From: CAVRUZ01 sp963724495
GTDB lineage: Bacteria > Actinomycetota > Actinomycetes > Propionibacteriales > DAIQRJ01
Reading direction: 5' to 3'
NCBI GenBank assembly: GCA_963724495.1
Contig: CAVRUZ010000002.1
Location: 744,001-808,000 of the forward strand
DNA length: 64,000 nucleotides
The position numbers were made by a program, and so were the translations under genes. The notes beneath the pieces are model-generated. The model worked only from the letters and a program-made list of their open reading frames with translations. It was not told the DNA's origin and made no database searches. Position 1 is the stretch's first letter; every line of letters begins with the position of its first letter. Positions 1 through 8,228 of the stretch are shown here, piece after piece.

Positions 1-114
1 CGGCCAGGCGCCGGTGTGCACGCCGGTAGCCGGAAACCCGGCGCTCAAGAGAGCTAACCGGCGCTTGACCAGCCCTTGCGGCGGAGGATGTCCGTCCGTG
101 CACAGAAGAGCGTC

Positions 115-594
115 CTACTGGACGACGCCGCCCCAGACCGCGGACGAGCCCGCGTCGCCGGTCAGCACGGTGAAGCCGATGAGCACGACCGCACCCGCGA
201 CGAGCAGCACACCACCCACCACGTTGGCGCTGGTTGGCGTGGACTCACGGCGCCGGAGCGCTGCCGGCAGCACGAGACAGACGATCACCACCAGGACCAG
301 CCAGCCCCAGGTCACGTAGACCAGGCGGCCGGCGAGCTCGATGTGCCGCTCGAGATCACCGCTGGGCGGCTGTCCGGCGGTGACCAGCGACTCGAGGTAC
401 TCGCCGCTCTCCCTGGCGACGAATGCCGCGCCGGCGGTGACAGCAGCACCCAGGACCACGAGCCAGCGCAACCAGCTACGCCAGCGCGGTACCAACGCGT
501 ATGCAATCGCGCCGAGGGCGCTGAGCGGACCGATGACCACCACCGCGTGCACGACCAGCGGGTGGAGCGGCAGCCCCGACACCGTCTCGAACAT
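115..594 (-). CDS. DUF2231-type integral membrane protein
   Basis: This is a 159-residue protein with four hydrophobic spans (about residues 12-34, 41-61, 86-110 and 122-143) and the short His/Pro-rich N-terminus (LPLHPLVVHAVVV) typical of the DUF2231 membrane family, whose members are often linked to heme or redox proteins. No catalytic motif is visible. The ATG lies 5 nt after the stop of the upstream methyltransferase gene, so the two are probably co-transcribed. The family assignment rests on the HPLVVHA motif and topology; the function is unknown. Confidence 0.75.
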   Translation of the reverse strand: MFETVSGLPLHPLVVHAVVVIGPLSALGAIAYALVPRWRSWLRWLVVLGAAVTAGAAFVARESGEYLESLVTAGQPPSGDLERHIELAGRLVYVTWGWLVLVVIVCLVLPAALRRRESTPTSANVVGGVLLVAGAVVLIGFTVLTGDAGSSAVWGGVVQ

Positions 595-599
595 TCAGA

Positions 600-1694
600 T
601 CACCCATCCTCTTGCCGATGCTGTCGGTTCCCGTCGGCGTACCCGGTCCCTGCTAGGACGACGGATGCCGGATGTCCGTTCACCAGAATCGGGATCGACT
701 GCGCTTTCGGCAGGCCAACGACCGAAAGTGCCTCGAGAAAGGCCGATTCGAGACGGCGTGACACCAGCAGGACCAGGCGGCCGCGCCCAGGATGCAGGAC
801 CCGGGCCAAGGATCTCGTCAACGCGCGGGCGAAGTCCTCCGGCGATCCGGGCAGCGGCTCGTGCTCGCCCCACGGCGGGTCGGTGACGATGGCGTCGACC
901 GAGCCGGTGGCCACCGACGACAGGTCGGCGGCGTCCTCGGCAGTCAGCACCACCCCGCCTCGCCGAAGCTCCGTCGGCAGGTCCGCACGCAGCCGCTCGA
1001 GGGCGAGATCGTTGTAGGCGACCCGGCGTGCCGGCGTCGTGAGACGTGCCGCGACCAGCGATCCGCTCCCTCCCATCGGGTCGAGGAAACTGTCGCCCGC
1101 ATGCGGTCGCGACGCCCGGACCAGCAACGCCGCGAGTTCCGCGCCGAGGCTCCCCCGGGCCGGCGCGGGCCGCCGCGGCTGACGCAGGCGCAGGGCGAAC
1201 AGCACGCGGTCCAGGCCGCGCCGGCCGATCAACCACAGCTCCTCGCCCGAGCCACGGGTCTGGACGCGGCCGCCCGTGCGCCGAACCAGCTCACGCTCCA
1301 GGCCGGTGCGAGCACCGCGCCCGAAGGCGGTGAGTTGTCCGTCGAGCGTGGCCATCACCCGGAACGGAGCCTTTCGAGGAACTGCTGCGACGAGCCCCGC
1401 CTGTCGTCGCACGAGGTCGGTCACGGCGTTGACCGCGCGGTCGAGCGTCGAGGCCGGGTCGCGGCCCACCCGCGGGACGTCGGTCAGAACGAGATAGCTG
1501 TTCTTCAGGTACGGCAAGGCGCTCAGCACGTCTGGTGGCGCCGTCGTCGAGACCTGCAGGGCGGAGTCGTCGGCGTGGACGACCTCCGCGCCACCGAGGT
1601 CGTCGTCGAGGCTTCTTCGCACGAGGTCGCCGAGGCCGGCTGGGAACTGCACCAGATAGCGGCGCGACTCCGAGGCTTGGCGTCGCGCGGTCAC
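600..1694 (-). CDS. SAM-dependent RNA methyltransferase (TRM11/UPF0020-like)
   Basis: A 364-residue protein if started at GTG 1694. The open frame runs further upstream, but those codons lie inside the divergent kinase region and look non-coding. The N-terminal part resembles a THUMP-like RNA-binding region. The C-terminal Rossmann domain has a SAM-binding motif DPMGGSGS (about 205-212) and the TDPPWGE motif (about 272-277) of the N6/N2 amino-methyltransferase class. It probably methylates a structured RNA such as tRNA; the exact nucleotide cannot be read from sequence. It precedes the DUF2231 gene by 5 nt. Confidence 0.75.
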   Translation of the reverse strand: MTARRQASESRRYLVQFPAGLGDLVRRSLDDDLGGAEVVHADDSALQVSTTAPPDVLSALPYLKNSYLVLTDVPRVGRDPASTLDRAVNAVTDLVRRQAGLVAAVPRKAPFRVMATLDGQLTAFGRGARTGLERELVRRTGGRVQTRGSGEELWLIGRRGLDRVLFALRLRQPRRPAPARGSLGAELAALLVRASRPHAGDSFLDPMGGSGSLVAARLTTPARRVAYNDLALERLRADLPTELRRGGVVLTAEDAADLSSVATGSVDAIVTDPPWGEHEPLPGSPEDFARALTRSLARVLHPGRGRLVLLVSRRLESAFLEALSVVGLPKAQSIPILVNGHPASVVLAGTGYADGNRQHRQEDG

Positions 1695-1921
1695 GAGGGC
1701 GGAGCATGCTCGCTGCCCGGTAGCGGTGCAAGGTCTGACGCAGGCGCCAAGTGCCGCGCGTAGGTTGACCGCTGCCCGTGGCGGGCCGGCTCCTTCTGCC
1801 AACTTGATGAACGTCCTCCTGCCAACCTGGTGAACGGCGAGTCCTTCGGGAGGTGTTTCCCTGTGGAGATCGGTCAGACGCCGCAGGTCGCGACCCGGAC
1901 GAGACGATCGTCGACGGACCG

Positions 1922-3409
1922 GTGACCACCTGCTACCTGGGCGTCGATGTCGGGACGTCGTCATCCAAGGGCGTGTTGGTCGACTCGGCGGGGCGCGTGC
2001 TGGGCAGGGCACGGCGCACGCACGCGGTGGTCCATCCGCAACCTGCCTGGGCGGAGATGCCCGCCCGCGTGTGGTGGGACGACGCGACCGACCTCATCCG
2101 CGAACTCCTCGGCCAGGCACCGGGTCCGGTCGGCGCGGTGGGAGTCAGCGGGATGGGCCCCTGCCTGCTGGTCACCGATGCCGAGGGCACGCCCCTCCGG
2201 GACCCGATCCTCTACGGCAACGACACCCGCGCCACTACCCAGATCCAGCGGTTGACAGCAGACCTCGGCGCCGACGAGATCCTGAACCGGACCGGATCAC
2301 CCCTCACCAGCCAGGCCGTCGGGCCCAAGATCGCGTGGATCATCGAGAACGAGCCACAGGTGGCCGGAGCGATGCGGCGCTTCTTCATGACGAACTCCTG
2401 GCTGGCGCACCGCCTGACTGGCGAGTACGTGCTCGACCACCTGAGCGCGAGCCAGGCGGGGCCGCTCTACGACATCGACGCACTCGGCTGGTACCAGCCG
2501 TGGGTCGACATCGTCGCCCCACGCCTCGAACTCCCCCGGCTGCGCTGGCCTGGAGACGTCGCCGGACTGGTCACTTCGGAGGCGGCCGCGACGACCGGCC
2601 TGACCGCCGGCACCCCCGTGATCACCGGGACGATCGACGCGTGGTCGGAGGCCGTGAGCGTGGGCGCCCAGAGTCCTGGCGACCTGATGCTGATGTACGG
2701 CACCACCATGTTCCTGCTCGCGACCACCGCGTCCAAGATGACGTCACCGCTGTTGTGGGGAACGGTCGGCGCTCGTCCGCAGACCCGCTGCCTTGCCGCC
2801 GGGATGGCGACCTCCGGCGCCGTCACCGGCTGGCTCCGCGACCTGTTCGCAAGTCCCGACTTCGCCACCCTGTTGTCCGAAGCGACTCAGTCGCCCCCAG
2901 GCTCGAAGGGCCTCGTCCTCCTCCCGTACCTGGCCGGCGAACGCACCCCGCTGTTCGATGCCGACGCCCGTGGCCTGCTCGTCGGGATGACGCTGGCCCA
3001 CGGCCGTGGCGACCTGTACCGGGCTGCGTTGGAGGCGACCGCCTACGGGGTCCGCCACAACCTCGAGGTGATGCAGGGAGCCGGCGCCGAGATCACCCGT
3101 GTCGTCGCGGTGGGAGGCGGCAGCGAGGGTGCCTTGTGGACGCGCATCGTCAGCGACGTCGCCGGGCTCGTGCAGGAACTGCCGACCCACACCGTCGGCG
3201 CGAGCTATGGCGCCGCGTTCCTCGCCGCCGCCAGCCAGGAGGCCGTCGCTATCGAGGACTGGAACCCCAAGTCCGGCGAGGTGCGACCCAGCGACCAGCA
3301 TCGTCAGCGCTACGACGCCCTCTACTCGGTCTACCGGGACCTCTACCCCGCCACCGTCGATGCCATGCACACACTGGCGGCAATTCAGAGGGACCCACGC
3401 ACCGGTTGA
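1922..3409 (+). CDS. FGGY-family carbohydrate kinase (xylulokinase-like)
   Basis: This 495-residue protein phosphorylates a sugar or polyol with ATP. The start is taken as GTG 1922 because the FGGY phosphate-1 loop DVGTSSSKG then falls at residues 9-17; upstream in-frame codons lack family similarity. The N-terminal and C-terminal actin-like lobes are both present, and the late VAVGGGSEGALW motif is the FGGY adenosine-binding signature. The length is normal for the family. The substrate is undetermined, since no sugar transporter or isomerase lies beside it. A CBS-domain gene follows in the same direction after 54 bp with its own promoter. Confidence 0.85.
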   Translation: MTTCYLGVDVGTSSSKGVLVDSAGRVLGRARRTHAVVHPQPAWAEMPARVWWDDATDLIRELLGQAPGPVGAVGVSGMGPCLLVTDAEGTPLRDPILYGNDTRATTQIQRLTADLGADEILNRTGSPLTSQAVGPKIAWIIENEPQVAGAMRRFFMTNSWLAHRLTGEYVLDHLSASQAGPLYDIDALGWYQPWVDIVAPRLELPRLRWPGDVAGLVTSEAAATTGLTAGTPVITGTIDAWSEAVSVGAQSPGDLMLMYGTTMFLLATTASKMTSPLLWGTVGARPQTRCLAAGMATSGAVTGWLRDLFASPDFATLLSEATQSPPGSKGLVLLPYLAGERTPLFDADARGLLVGMTLAHGRGDLYRAALEATAYGVRHNLEVMQGAGAEITRVVAVGGGSEGALWTRIVSDVAGLVQELPTHTVGASYGAAFLAAASQEAVAIEDWNPKSGEVRPSDQHRQRYDALYSVYRDLYPATVDAMHTLAAIQRDPRTG

Positions 3410-3451
3410 GCCACCGTTCACCGGCATCTGGTCTAGTCGCCGTTTAGGCCT

Positions 3452-3457
3452 TACCGT
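3452..3457 (+). promoter_or_regulatory. -10 element TACCGT for a leaderless transcript
   Basis: TACCGT ends 6 nt before the ATG at 3464, and no Shine-Dalgarno sequence is present. This spacing places the transcription start at or next to the start codon. The same arrangement recurs before several genes in the window. Confidence 0.5.
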
Positions 3458-3463
3458 CTGCAG

Positions 3464-3892
3464 ATGAAGATCTCCGATGTCGTGCGGCACAAGGGTGACA
3501 ACGTTGTCACGGTCAAGCCCGGCGACTCCGTCGAGGCCATGCTGGAAGTCCTGGCTGAGCACAGGATCGGTGCGGTGGTCGTGTCCGCCGACGGGTCGTC
3601 CATCGACGGCATCGTGAGCGAACGCGACGTGGTGCGCCAGCTCGTCAGCGCGGGGCGCGACATGCTGGGTCGGGCGGTGTCCGACATCATGACCACCGAG
3701 GTGCACACGGCCGGGCTCGACGACGATCTCGTCGACATCGCGACCTCCATGACCAACGGGCGATTCCGGCACATGCCGGTGGTGGTCGGCGGTCGGTTGC
3801 GCGGCATCGTCAGCCTGGGCGACGTGGTGAAGCACCGACTCGAGGAGATCCAGGCCGAGCGCGACCAGTTGATCAAGTACATCCAGCAGTAG
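3464..3892 (+). CDS. CBS domain pair protein
   Basis: A 142-residue cytoplasmic protein made of two CBS domains (about residues 8-60 and 75-130). The conserved GIVSERDVVRQL and MPVVVGGRLRGIVSLGDVV stretches are the typical nucleotide-binding CBS ends. Such stand-alone pairs bind AMP, ATP or SAM and act as energy or redox sensors. No effector domain is fused, so the partner is unknown. It ends 26 nt before the convergent LigD-Pol gene. Confidence 0.85.
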   Translation: MKISDVVRHKGDNVVTVKPGDSVEAMLEVLAEHRIGAVVVSADGSSIDGIVSERDVVRQLVSAGRDMLGRAVSDIMTTEVHTAGLDDDLVDIATSMTNGRFRHMPVVVGGRLRGIVSLGDVVKHRLEEIQAERDQLIKYIQQ

Positions 3893-3917
3893 GTGTCCAC
3901 CAGGGCCTCCGTGGACC

Positions 3918-4895
3918 TCAGGTCTCCGGGTCGGGCTCCGGCGCGCTCTCGCCGCTGTCGCGTTCGTCGCGATCGGCCCACTCGAGCAACGGCGCGAGCG
4001 AGAACACCGCGTCGTCGATCCCGTCATGCAGGTCACCGAGTTCGGCGAACCGGGCCGGCATGGTGCGGATGGTGAGCTCGTCCGGCATCACGTCATCGAC
4101 CTCGTCCCAGCGGATCGGTGCCGACACCGTGCCAGAAGGATTGCCGCGCACGCTGTACGCGGCCGCGATCGTGTGGTCGCGAGCGTTCTGGTTGTAGTCG
4201 ACGAACAGCGAGCCCGGATCGCGATCCTTGCGCCACCAGGTCGTAGTGACGTCGCCGGGCATCCGCCGCTCAACCTCGCGGGCGAACGCCCATGCCGCCC
4301 GCCGGACGTCGGAGAACCCGTACTCGGGCTCGATGCGCACGTACACGTGCATGCCGTGCCCGCCGCTGGTCTTCGGCCAGCCGACTGCGCCCAGCTCGTC
4401 GAGGATCTCGTGAGACACGTTGGCGGCTTTTCGCACGGTGTCGAATCCGCAGTCCGGCATGGGATCGAGGTCGATCCGCCACTCGTCGGGCTTCTCCGTG
4501 TCCGCCCGGCGCGAGTTCCAGGGATGGAACTCGACTGTCGACATCTGCACCGCCCAGATCACGCTGCCGAGTTCGGTGACACACAGTTCGTCGGCGGTAC
4601 GGCCGTAGCGCGGGAACCAGACTCGCACGGTCTCGACCCAGGGCGGTGCGCCATGCGGCAGCCGCTTCTGGTGCACCTTCTCGCCGTCGACGCCGTCGGG
4701 AAACCGGTGCAGCATGCAGGGCCGTTCCCGCAGCGAGCGGACGATGCCCTCACCTACCGAGAGGTAGTAGTTGGCGAGGTCGAGCTTGGTCTCGCCGTTC
4801 TCGGAGAAGTAGACCCGGCCGGGGTTGGAGAGACGGACGGTGCGGTCGCCGACCTCGAGTTCGATCGCGGGTGTTGTCGGCTTCTTGGACGCCAT
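3918..4895 (-). CDS. LigD-type polymerase/primase domain protein
   Basis: A 325-residue stand-alone homologue of the polymerase domain of bacterial LigD, the archaeo-eukaryotic primase fold that adds ribonucleotides and fills gaps during non-homologous end joining. The metal-binding DLDP motif is at about 142-145, the SGGHGMHVY motif at 177-185 and the DYNQNARDHT segment at 233-242, so the active site looks complete. There is no ligase or nuclease domain in the chain and no ku or ligase gene nearby. Actinobacteria commonly encode these parts separately. Confidence 0.88.
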   Translation of the reverse strand: MASKKPTTPAIELEVGDRTVRLSNPGRVYFSENGETKLDLANYYLSVGEGIVRSLRERPCMLHRFPDGVDGEKVHQKRLPHGAPPWVETVRVWFPRYGRTADELCVTELGSVIWAVQMSTVEFHPWNSRRADTEKPDEWRIDLDPMPDCGFDTVRKAANVSHEILDELGAVGWPKTSGGHGMHVYVRIEPEYGFSDVRRAAWAFAREVERRMPGDVTTTWWRKDRDPGSLFVDYNQNARDHTIAAAYSVRGNPSGTVSAPIRWDEVDDVMPDELTIRTMPARFAELGDLHDGIDDAVFSLAPLLEWADRDERDSGESAPEPDPET

Positions 4896-4919
4896 GCCTC
4901 AGCCTCGCACGGACGCCGG

Positions 4920-5752
4920 TCAGGTCCAGCGACCGACAGCCCACTTCTCCACTCGTCCGAGGATCGCGTCGGTGATCTTGCCGAAGACCGCCAGCAGCAC
5001 GATGGCGAGCAGCAGCCGGTCCGTGCGCCCGTTGTTCTGCGAGTCCACGAGCAGGAACCCCAGCCCCATCGACGAAGCCAGCAACTCCGCCGCCACGAGG
5101 AACAGCCACGCCTGCGCCAGGGCGAGTCGCAGCCCGGAGGCCACCGAGGGCAGGACGGCCGGTAGCTGCACGGTCGTGAGCAGTCGCACCGGCGGCAGCC
5201 CGAAGGCGCGGCCGGCCTCGACGAGATGCCGGTCCACGTGCCGGAGTGCTGTGGCGACGGTCGTGTACACGGGGAAGAAGGCGCCGATCGCGATCAGCGT
5301 CACCTTGGAGTTCTCACCGATGCCAATCCACAGCAGGAGCAGTGGCACCCAGGCCAGCGAGGGCACGGCGCGGAAGGCGCCGATGGTGGGGGCGAACAGC
5401 ACGGAGCTCAGTCGAGACAGCCCGATCAACGCTCCAGCGGCTAGACCGAGGACAGCTCCGATCAGGAACCCCAGCAGCACGCGCTGAACGGAGATGCCGA
5501 TGTGGATCCACAAGTCTCCGCTCTTGGCGAGATCCCATCCCGCGGAGAGCACGTCCGCCGGTGGCGGCAACTGGACGCTGGAGAACCAGCCGGCCGACGA
5601 GGCCAGTTGCCACAGTCCCAGCAGCAACAGCGGAACGATCAACGACAGCAAGGGATAGAGGCGACTCGGCCGCGTGTTGTTGCCTGCCGATCCGGCTCGA
5701 TGACGGCGACGTCCGCCGCTGTCGCCGACGTGTCGCTGGGTGAGCTGGTCAT
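4920..5752 (-). pseudogene. ABC transporter permease (SsuC/TauC type), frameshifted
   Basis: The sequence from about residue 40 onward is a complete BPD_transp_1 permease: six hydrophobic spans and the EAA loop region (VEAGRAFGLPP...). The natural start is ATG 5752, which overlaps the stop of the upstream substrate-binding gene as ATGA, the usual coupling. That frame opens MTSSPSDTSATAADVAVI and then stops, while the membrane part continues in the next frame. One base must be gained or lost near 5665-5680. The unbroken open frame begins farther upstream at 5846 but is implausible as an N-terminus. No ATPase gene accompanies it. Confidence 0.75.
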
Positions 5753-6420
5753 GTCGTACTGATCGCAGAAGGATCAGCGTTCTTCGCAAGGGAATCGTCG
5801 AAGAGGCTCGCGAGTGCAGTGGATACGTCCTCCTCGCTCTTGACATCGCCCGAGTCGACCAGGATGCCGCTGACGACTTCCAGCACCTTGCGCTGCGCCT
5901 CGCCCGGGACCGGGTCGACGTCGAGGTTCGTGCGGCCGATCACCTTGGTCGCGGTTGCCTCGTCGATCGCCGCCACCTTGGCCAGGATCGCCGCGGTCTC
6001 GTCGGTGTTCTCCTGCGCCCATGCCCTGGCCGCCTCGTAGGCGTTGACAACGGTTTGCGCGAGCTGGGGCTGGTTGGACAGGAAATCCTCGGTGGCATTG
6101 AGGAATCCGTAGGTGTTGAACTCAACCCGCCGGAAGAACAGCGTGTCGCCCGCCTGCTCCGCAGCCGCCATGATCGGGTCGAGACCGGCCCAGGCATCCA
6201 CCGACTTGCTGTCGAGGGCGGCCCGGCCGTCGGGGTGCTGGAGGTTCTGGATGGTGATGTCACTCGGCTTCAGGCCGGCGGTCGCCAACGACTGCAGGAG
6301 GAAGAAGTAGGGGTCGGTGCCCTTGGTCGCGGCCACCGACTTGCCACGGAGGTCGGCAACGCTGGTGATACCGGTGTCCGGCCGCGTGACCAGCCGCGCC
6401 CGGATCGTGGACTCGCCGTG
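5749..6420 (-). pseudogene. Sulfonate/taurine-type ABC substrate-binding protein, N-terminus missing
   Basis: The frame has strong similarity to the SsuA/NMT1 family, including the conserved SVADLRGKSVAATKGTDPYF stretch, and runs to a normal C-terminus. Upstream of that stretch it reads only about eight more plausible codons and then hits a stop at 6421-6423, right against the 3' end of the neighbouring kinase gene. About 100 N-terminal residues, with the signal peptide, are absent. A deletion that fused two loci explains this. The in-frame ATG at 6336 would give only 195 residues and no export signal, so the product is very likely non-functional. Confidence 0.8.
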
Positions 6421-6431
6421 TCAGTCTCTGG

Positions 6432-6995
6432 TCACGCGGGACTGGGCGCCCCAGCTTCGAGCGCGGCCAGGAGATCGGTGTAGGCCCGGCCGATATCTCC
6501 CGTTTTCGTCGCTAGGACAACGGCTCGCGGCCGTTGCGGCAGCACCGCCACCAGAGTGTCGAAGAATCGGCCGACGGCATCGGGATCGTCGGCGATGGCC
6601 CGCGCCGCGTCGACGTGCGCCGCCTCTGCGGCGGCCCTCGTCCGCTCCTCGAAGCGGCGCAGCGTGTTCTCCCGGGTGTCCAGCAACACGATCTCGTGGA
6701 ACTCGGCGCCAGCGGCCTCGGCCACCTGCTCGATCTGCTGGAGGAAGCCCACCTGTCCCACGAGTTGCGGGATCACCACGTCGTAGCCGCGTTCGAGGTG
6801 GGTCAGCGCGGCCGCCAGCGCGATCCCCCGCGCGGCCAGCCCCGCCTCCCCCGGCGTTTGCTGCCACCCGCCCAGCAGATCCCTGATCCGATCGATGTCG
6901 AGATTCAGGGCGAGCGGATGGTCCGCGACGTAGAGCCGGGCAAGCGTGGACTTCCCGGCAGCCGGCGGTCCATTGAGGATGACAAGGCGGGGCAT
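6432..6995 (-). CDS. P-loop kinase/AAA-type ATP-binding protein
   Basis: A 187-residue protein with a clear Walker A (GPPAAGKST, residues 8-16) and an LDIDRIRD segment (33-40) like that of zeta-toxin/chloramphenicol-phosphotransferase-type small-molecule kinases. It likely phosphorylates a small substrate, but none can be named. It is divergent from a small gene at 7065, with 69 bp between them, and lacks a Shine-Dalgarno sequence; a -10 box lies 6 nt ahead. Its stop abuts the truncated ABC gene, marking a deletion junction. Confidence 0.75.
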   Translation of the reverse strand: MPRLVILNGPPAAGKSTLARLYVADHPLALNLDIDRIRDLLGGWQQTPGEAGLAARGIALAAALTHLERGYDVVIPQLVGQVGFLQQIEQVAEAAGAEFHEIVLLDTRENTLRRFEERTRAAAEAAHVDAARAIADDPDAVGRFFDTLVAVLPQRPRAVVLATKTGDIGRAYTDLLAALEAGAPSPA

Positions 6996-7001
6996 CTAGC
7001 G

Positions 7002-7007
7002 AAGGTA
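7002..7007 (-). promoter_or_regulatory. -10 element TACCTT, leaderless promoter of the P-loop kinase
   Basis: Read on the minus strand, TACCTT is followed by six bases and then the ATG at 6995. No ribosome-binding sequence is present, which suggests leaderless translation. Confidence 0.45.
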
Positions 7008-7052
7008 ACCAGACCGGATCGAAATCCGGATGCCGCCAACGCCCCACTCCCC

Positions 7053-7058
7053 TACCGT
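7053..7058 (+). promoter_or_regulatory. -10 element TACCGT, leaderless promoter
   Basis: TACCGT is followed by six bases and the ATG at 7065. It is back to back with the minus-strand element at 7002-7007 in a 69-bp divergent spacer. Confidence 0.5.
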
Positions 7059-7064
7059 TGTGCC

Positions 7065-7421
7065 ATGAACACTGTTACCACAAAGGAGATCCGCCGTCCG
7101 GACGACGACGAGCTGCTGGGCCTGCTCTTCGAGTCCGGCGATCAGTGGATCCCGGCCACGGTGTTCGGCGGAGTGCTCGCACCCGCAACGTCGCTGCACC
7201 GGGCGGAGGGCATCGTCCGTGCGGAAGGACTCTCATCGCTGGCGGAGAGCTGGTGGCTGCGGCACGACGGTCGCGCCTGGGAGGAGATCTGGTTCCTCGA
7301 GGTCCACACCGACCGTGTCCGGGTCAGCGACAACAACCCCAACTATGGAACCGTGTCCGCCCATTGGGTCACTGTCGGCGACGTCGAGCTGCAGAGACTG
7401 CGACCGGCCGATCTGGGCTGA
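7065..7421 (+). CDS. Conserved hypothetical protein
   Basis: A 118-residue soluble protein. ATG 7065 is chosen because the codons upstream overlap the divergent kinase and because a -10 box sits 6 nt before it. It is acidic and Trp-rich (ESWWLRHDGRAWEEIWFLEV) with no signal peptide, membrane span or known catalytic motif. I do not recognise the family. It is convergent with the DUF998 gene, which ends 46 bp downstream. Confidence 0.6.
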   Translation: MNTVTTKEIRRPDDDELLGLLFESGDQWIPATVFGGVLAPATSLHRAEGIVRAEGLSSLAESWWLRHDGRAWEEIWFLEVHTDRVRVSDNNPNYGTVSAHWVTVGDVELQRLRPADLG

Positions 7422-7467
7422 TGCCACGCTGACGGAGGCACAGGCACAGCTCCGCTGGGGCGAACGC

Positions 7468-8178
7468 CTACGAATGCGATGCGACGTCGCGGCGGGCGGC
7501 GACCCGCAGGAGTCGAACGGCCAGAGCGATCCGGCACGCGAACAGGACCAGAACCATCAGCCGCTGCCCAAGACCTGCATAGTCGTGCAACGGTGCGTCG
7601 TCAGCCATCACCAGGGCACCCATGACCATGAACCCAGCCATCGCAACGATCCCCGACGCCAGCGCGTATCGGCTGAGTCGACGCCACTCGGGATCGTGTG
7701 CGAGTCGGGGCGAGAGCACGATCAGCCCGACGGCACTGGCGACGAAGAAGGTGACCCCGCCCACCATGTGGCCCCCCGGATCGTAGGTGACGCCGGCGCT
7801 GTCCTCACGCAAAGGAAAGATGCCGGCGACCAGCGAGCCCACCCCGCTCACGAACAGGAGGCCGGGTCCAGCTTTACCAGTCCGGCCAGGCCGGACACCG
7901 ATGTGCAGTCCAACCGCGAATGCGAACGTCAGCAGTCCGAACACGACGAAGTTGACCTGTTGGATCCACCCGTTCGGTCCCGCCTCCAGGGCGCTGACCA
8001 CCTCGGCGATCGGGCTGTACTCCTCGATCCGGAACGCCTCCTGGATCAGGAAGCCCGCGGTGAACAGAAGTGGACCGATGATGCCCGCCCAAGCGAATGG
8101 AGCGATCCACCGCTGCTTGGGCTGTGCGGCGGCCGGCTCGGAATCGGTGCGTTCAACCTGCAGAGCGGTCCTTCTCAT
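7468..8178 (-). CDS. DUF998 family membrane protein
   Basis: A 236-residue protein with six to seven hydrophobic spans between residues 25 and 225 and the DUF998 pattern: an early GPLLFTAGFLIQE helix, then PNGWIQQVNF and FPLREDSAGVTY. ATG 8178 is preceded by a good GGAGGAGAT ribosome site. The same reading frame is open far upstream into the HD-GYP gene, but that 820-codon frame is two separate genes joined through a non-coding stretch. Function unknown. Confidence 0.78.
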   Translation of the reverse strand: MRRTALQVERTDSEPAAAQPKQRWIAPFAWAGIIGPLLFTAGFLIQEAFRIEEYSPIAEVVSALEAGPNGWIQQVNFVVFGLLTFAFAVGLHIGVRPGRTGKAGPGLLFVSGVGSLVAGIFPLREDSAGVTYDPGGHMVGGVTFFVASAVGLIVLSPRLAHDPEWRRLSRYALASGIVAMAGFMVMGALVMADDAPLHDYAGLGQRLMVLVLFACRIALAVRLLRVAARRDVASHS

Positions 8179-8228
8179 GGCGATCTCCTCCGGTGGCACC
8201 GCCTTGATCGGGTGCCGTCGAAATGACG

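Noticed and set aside
76..1017. A 313-codon plus-strand frame at the left edge
   Set aside because: It has a shadow-type composition (Arg, Asp, His rich) and lies antisense to the DUF2231 and methyltransferase genes, which have clear family motifs.
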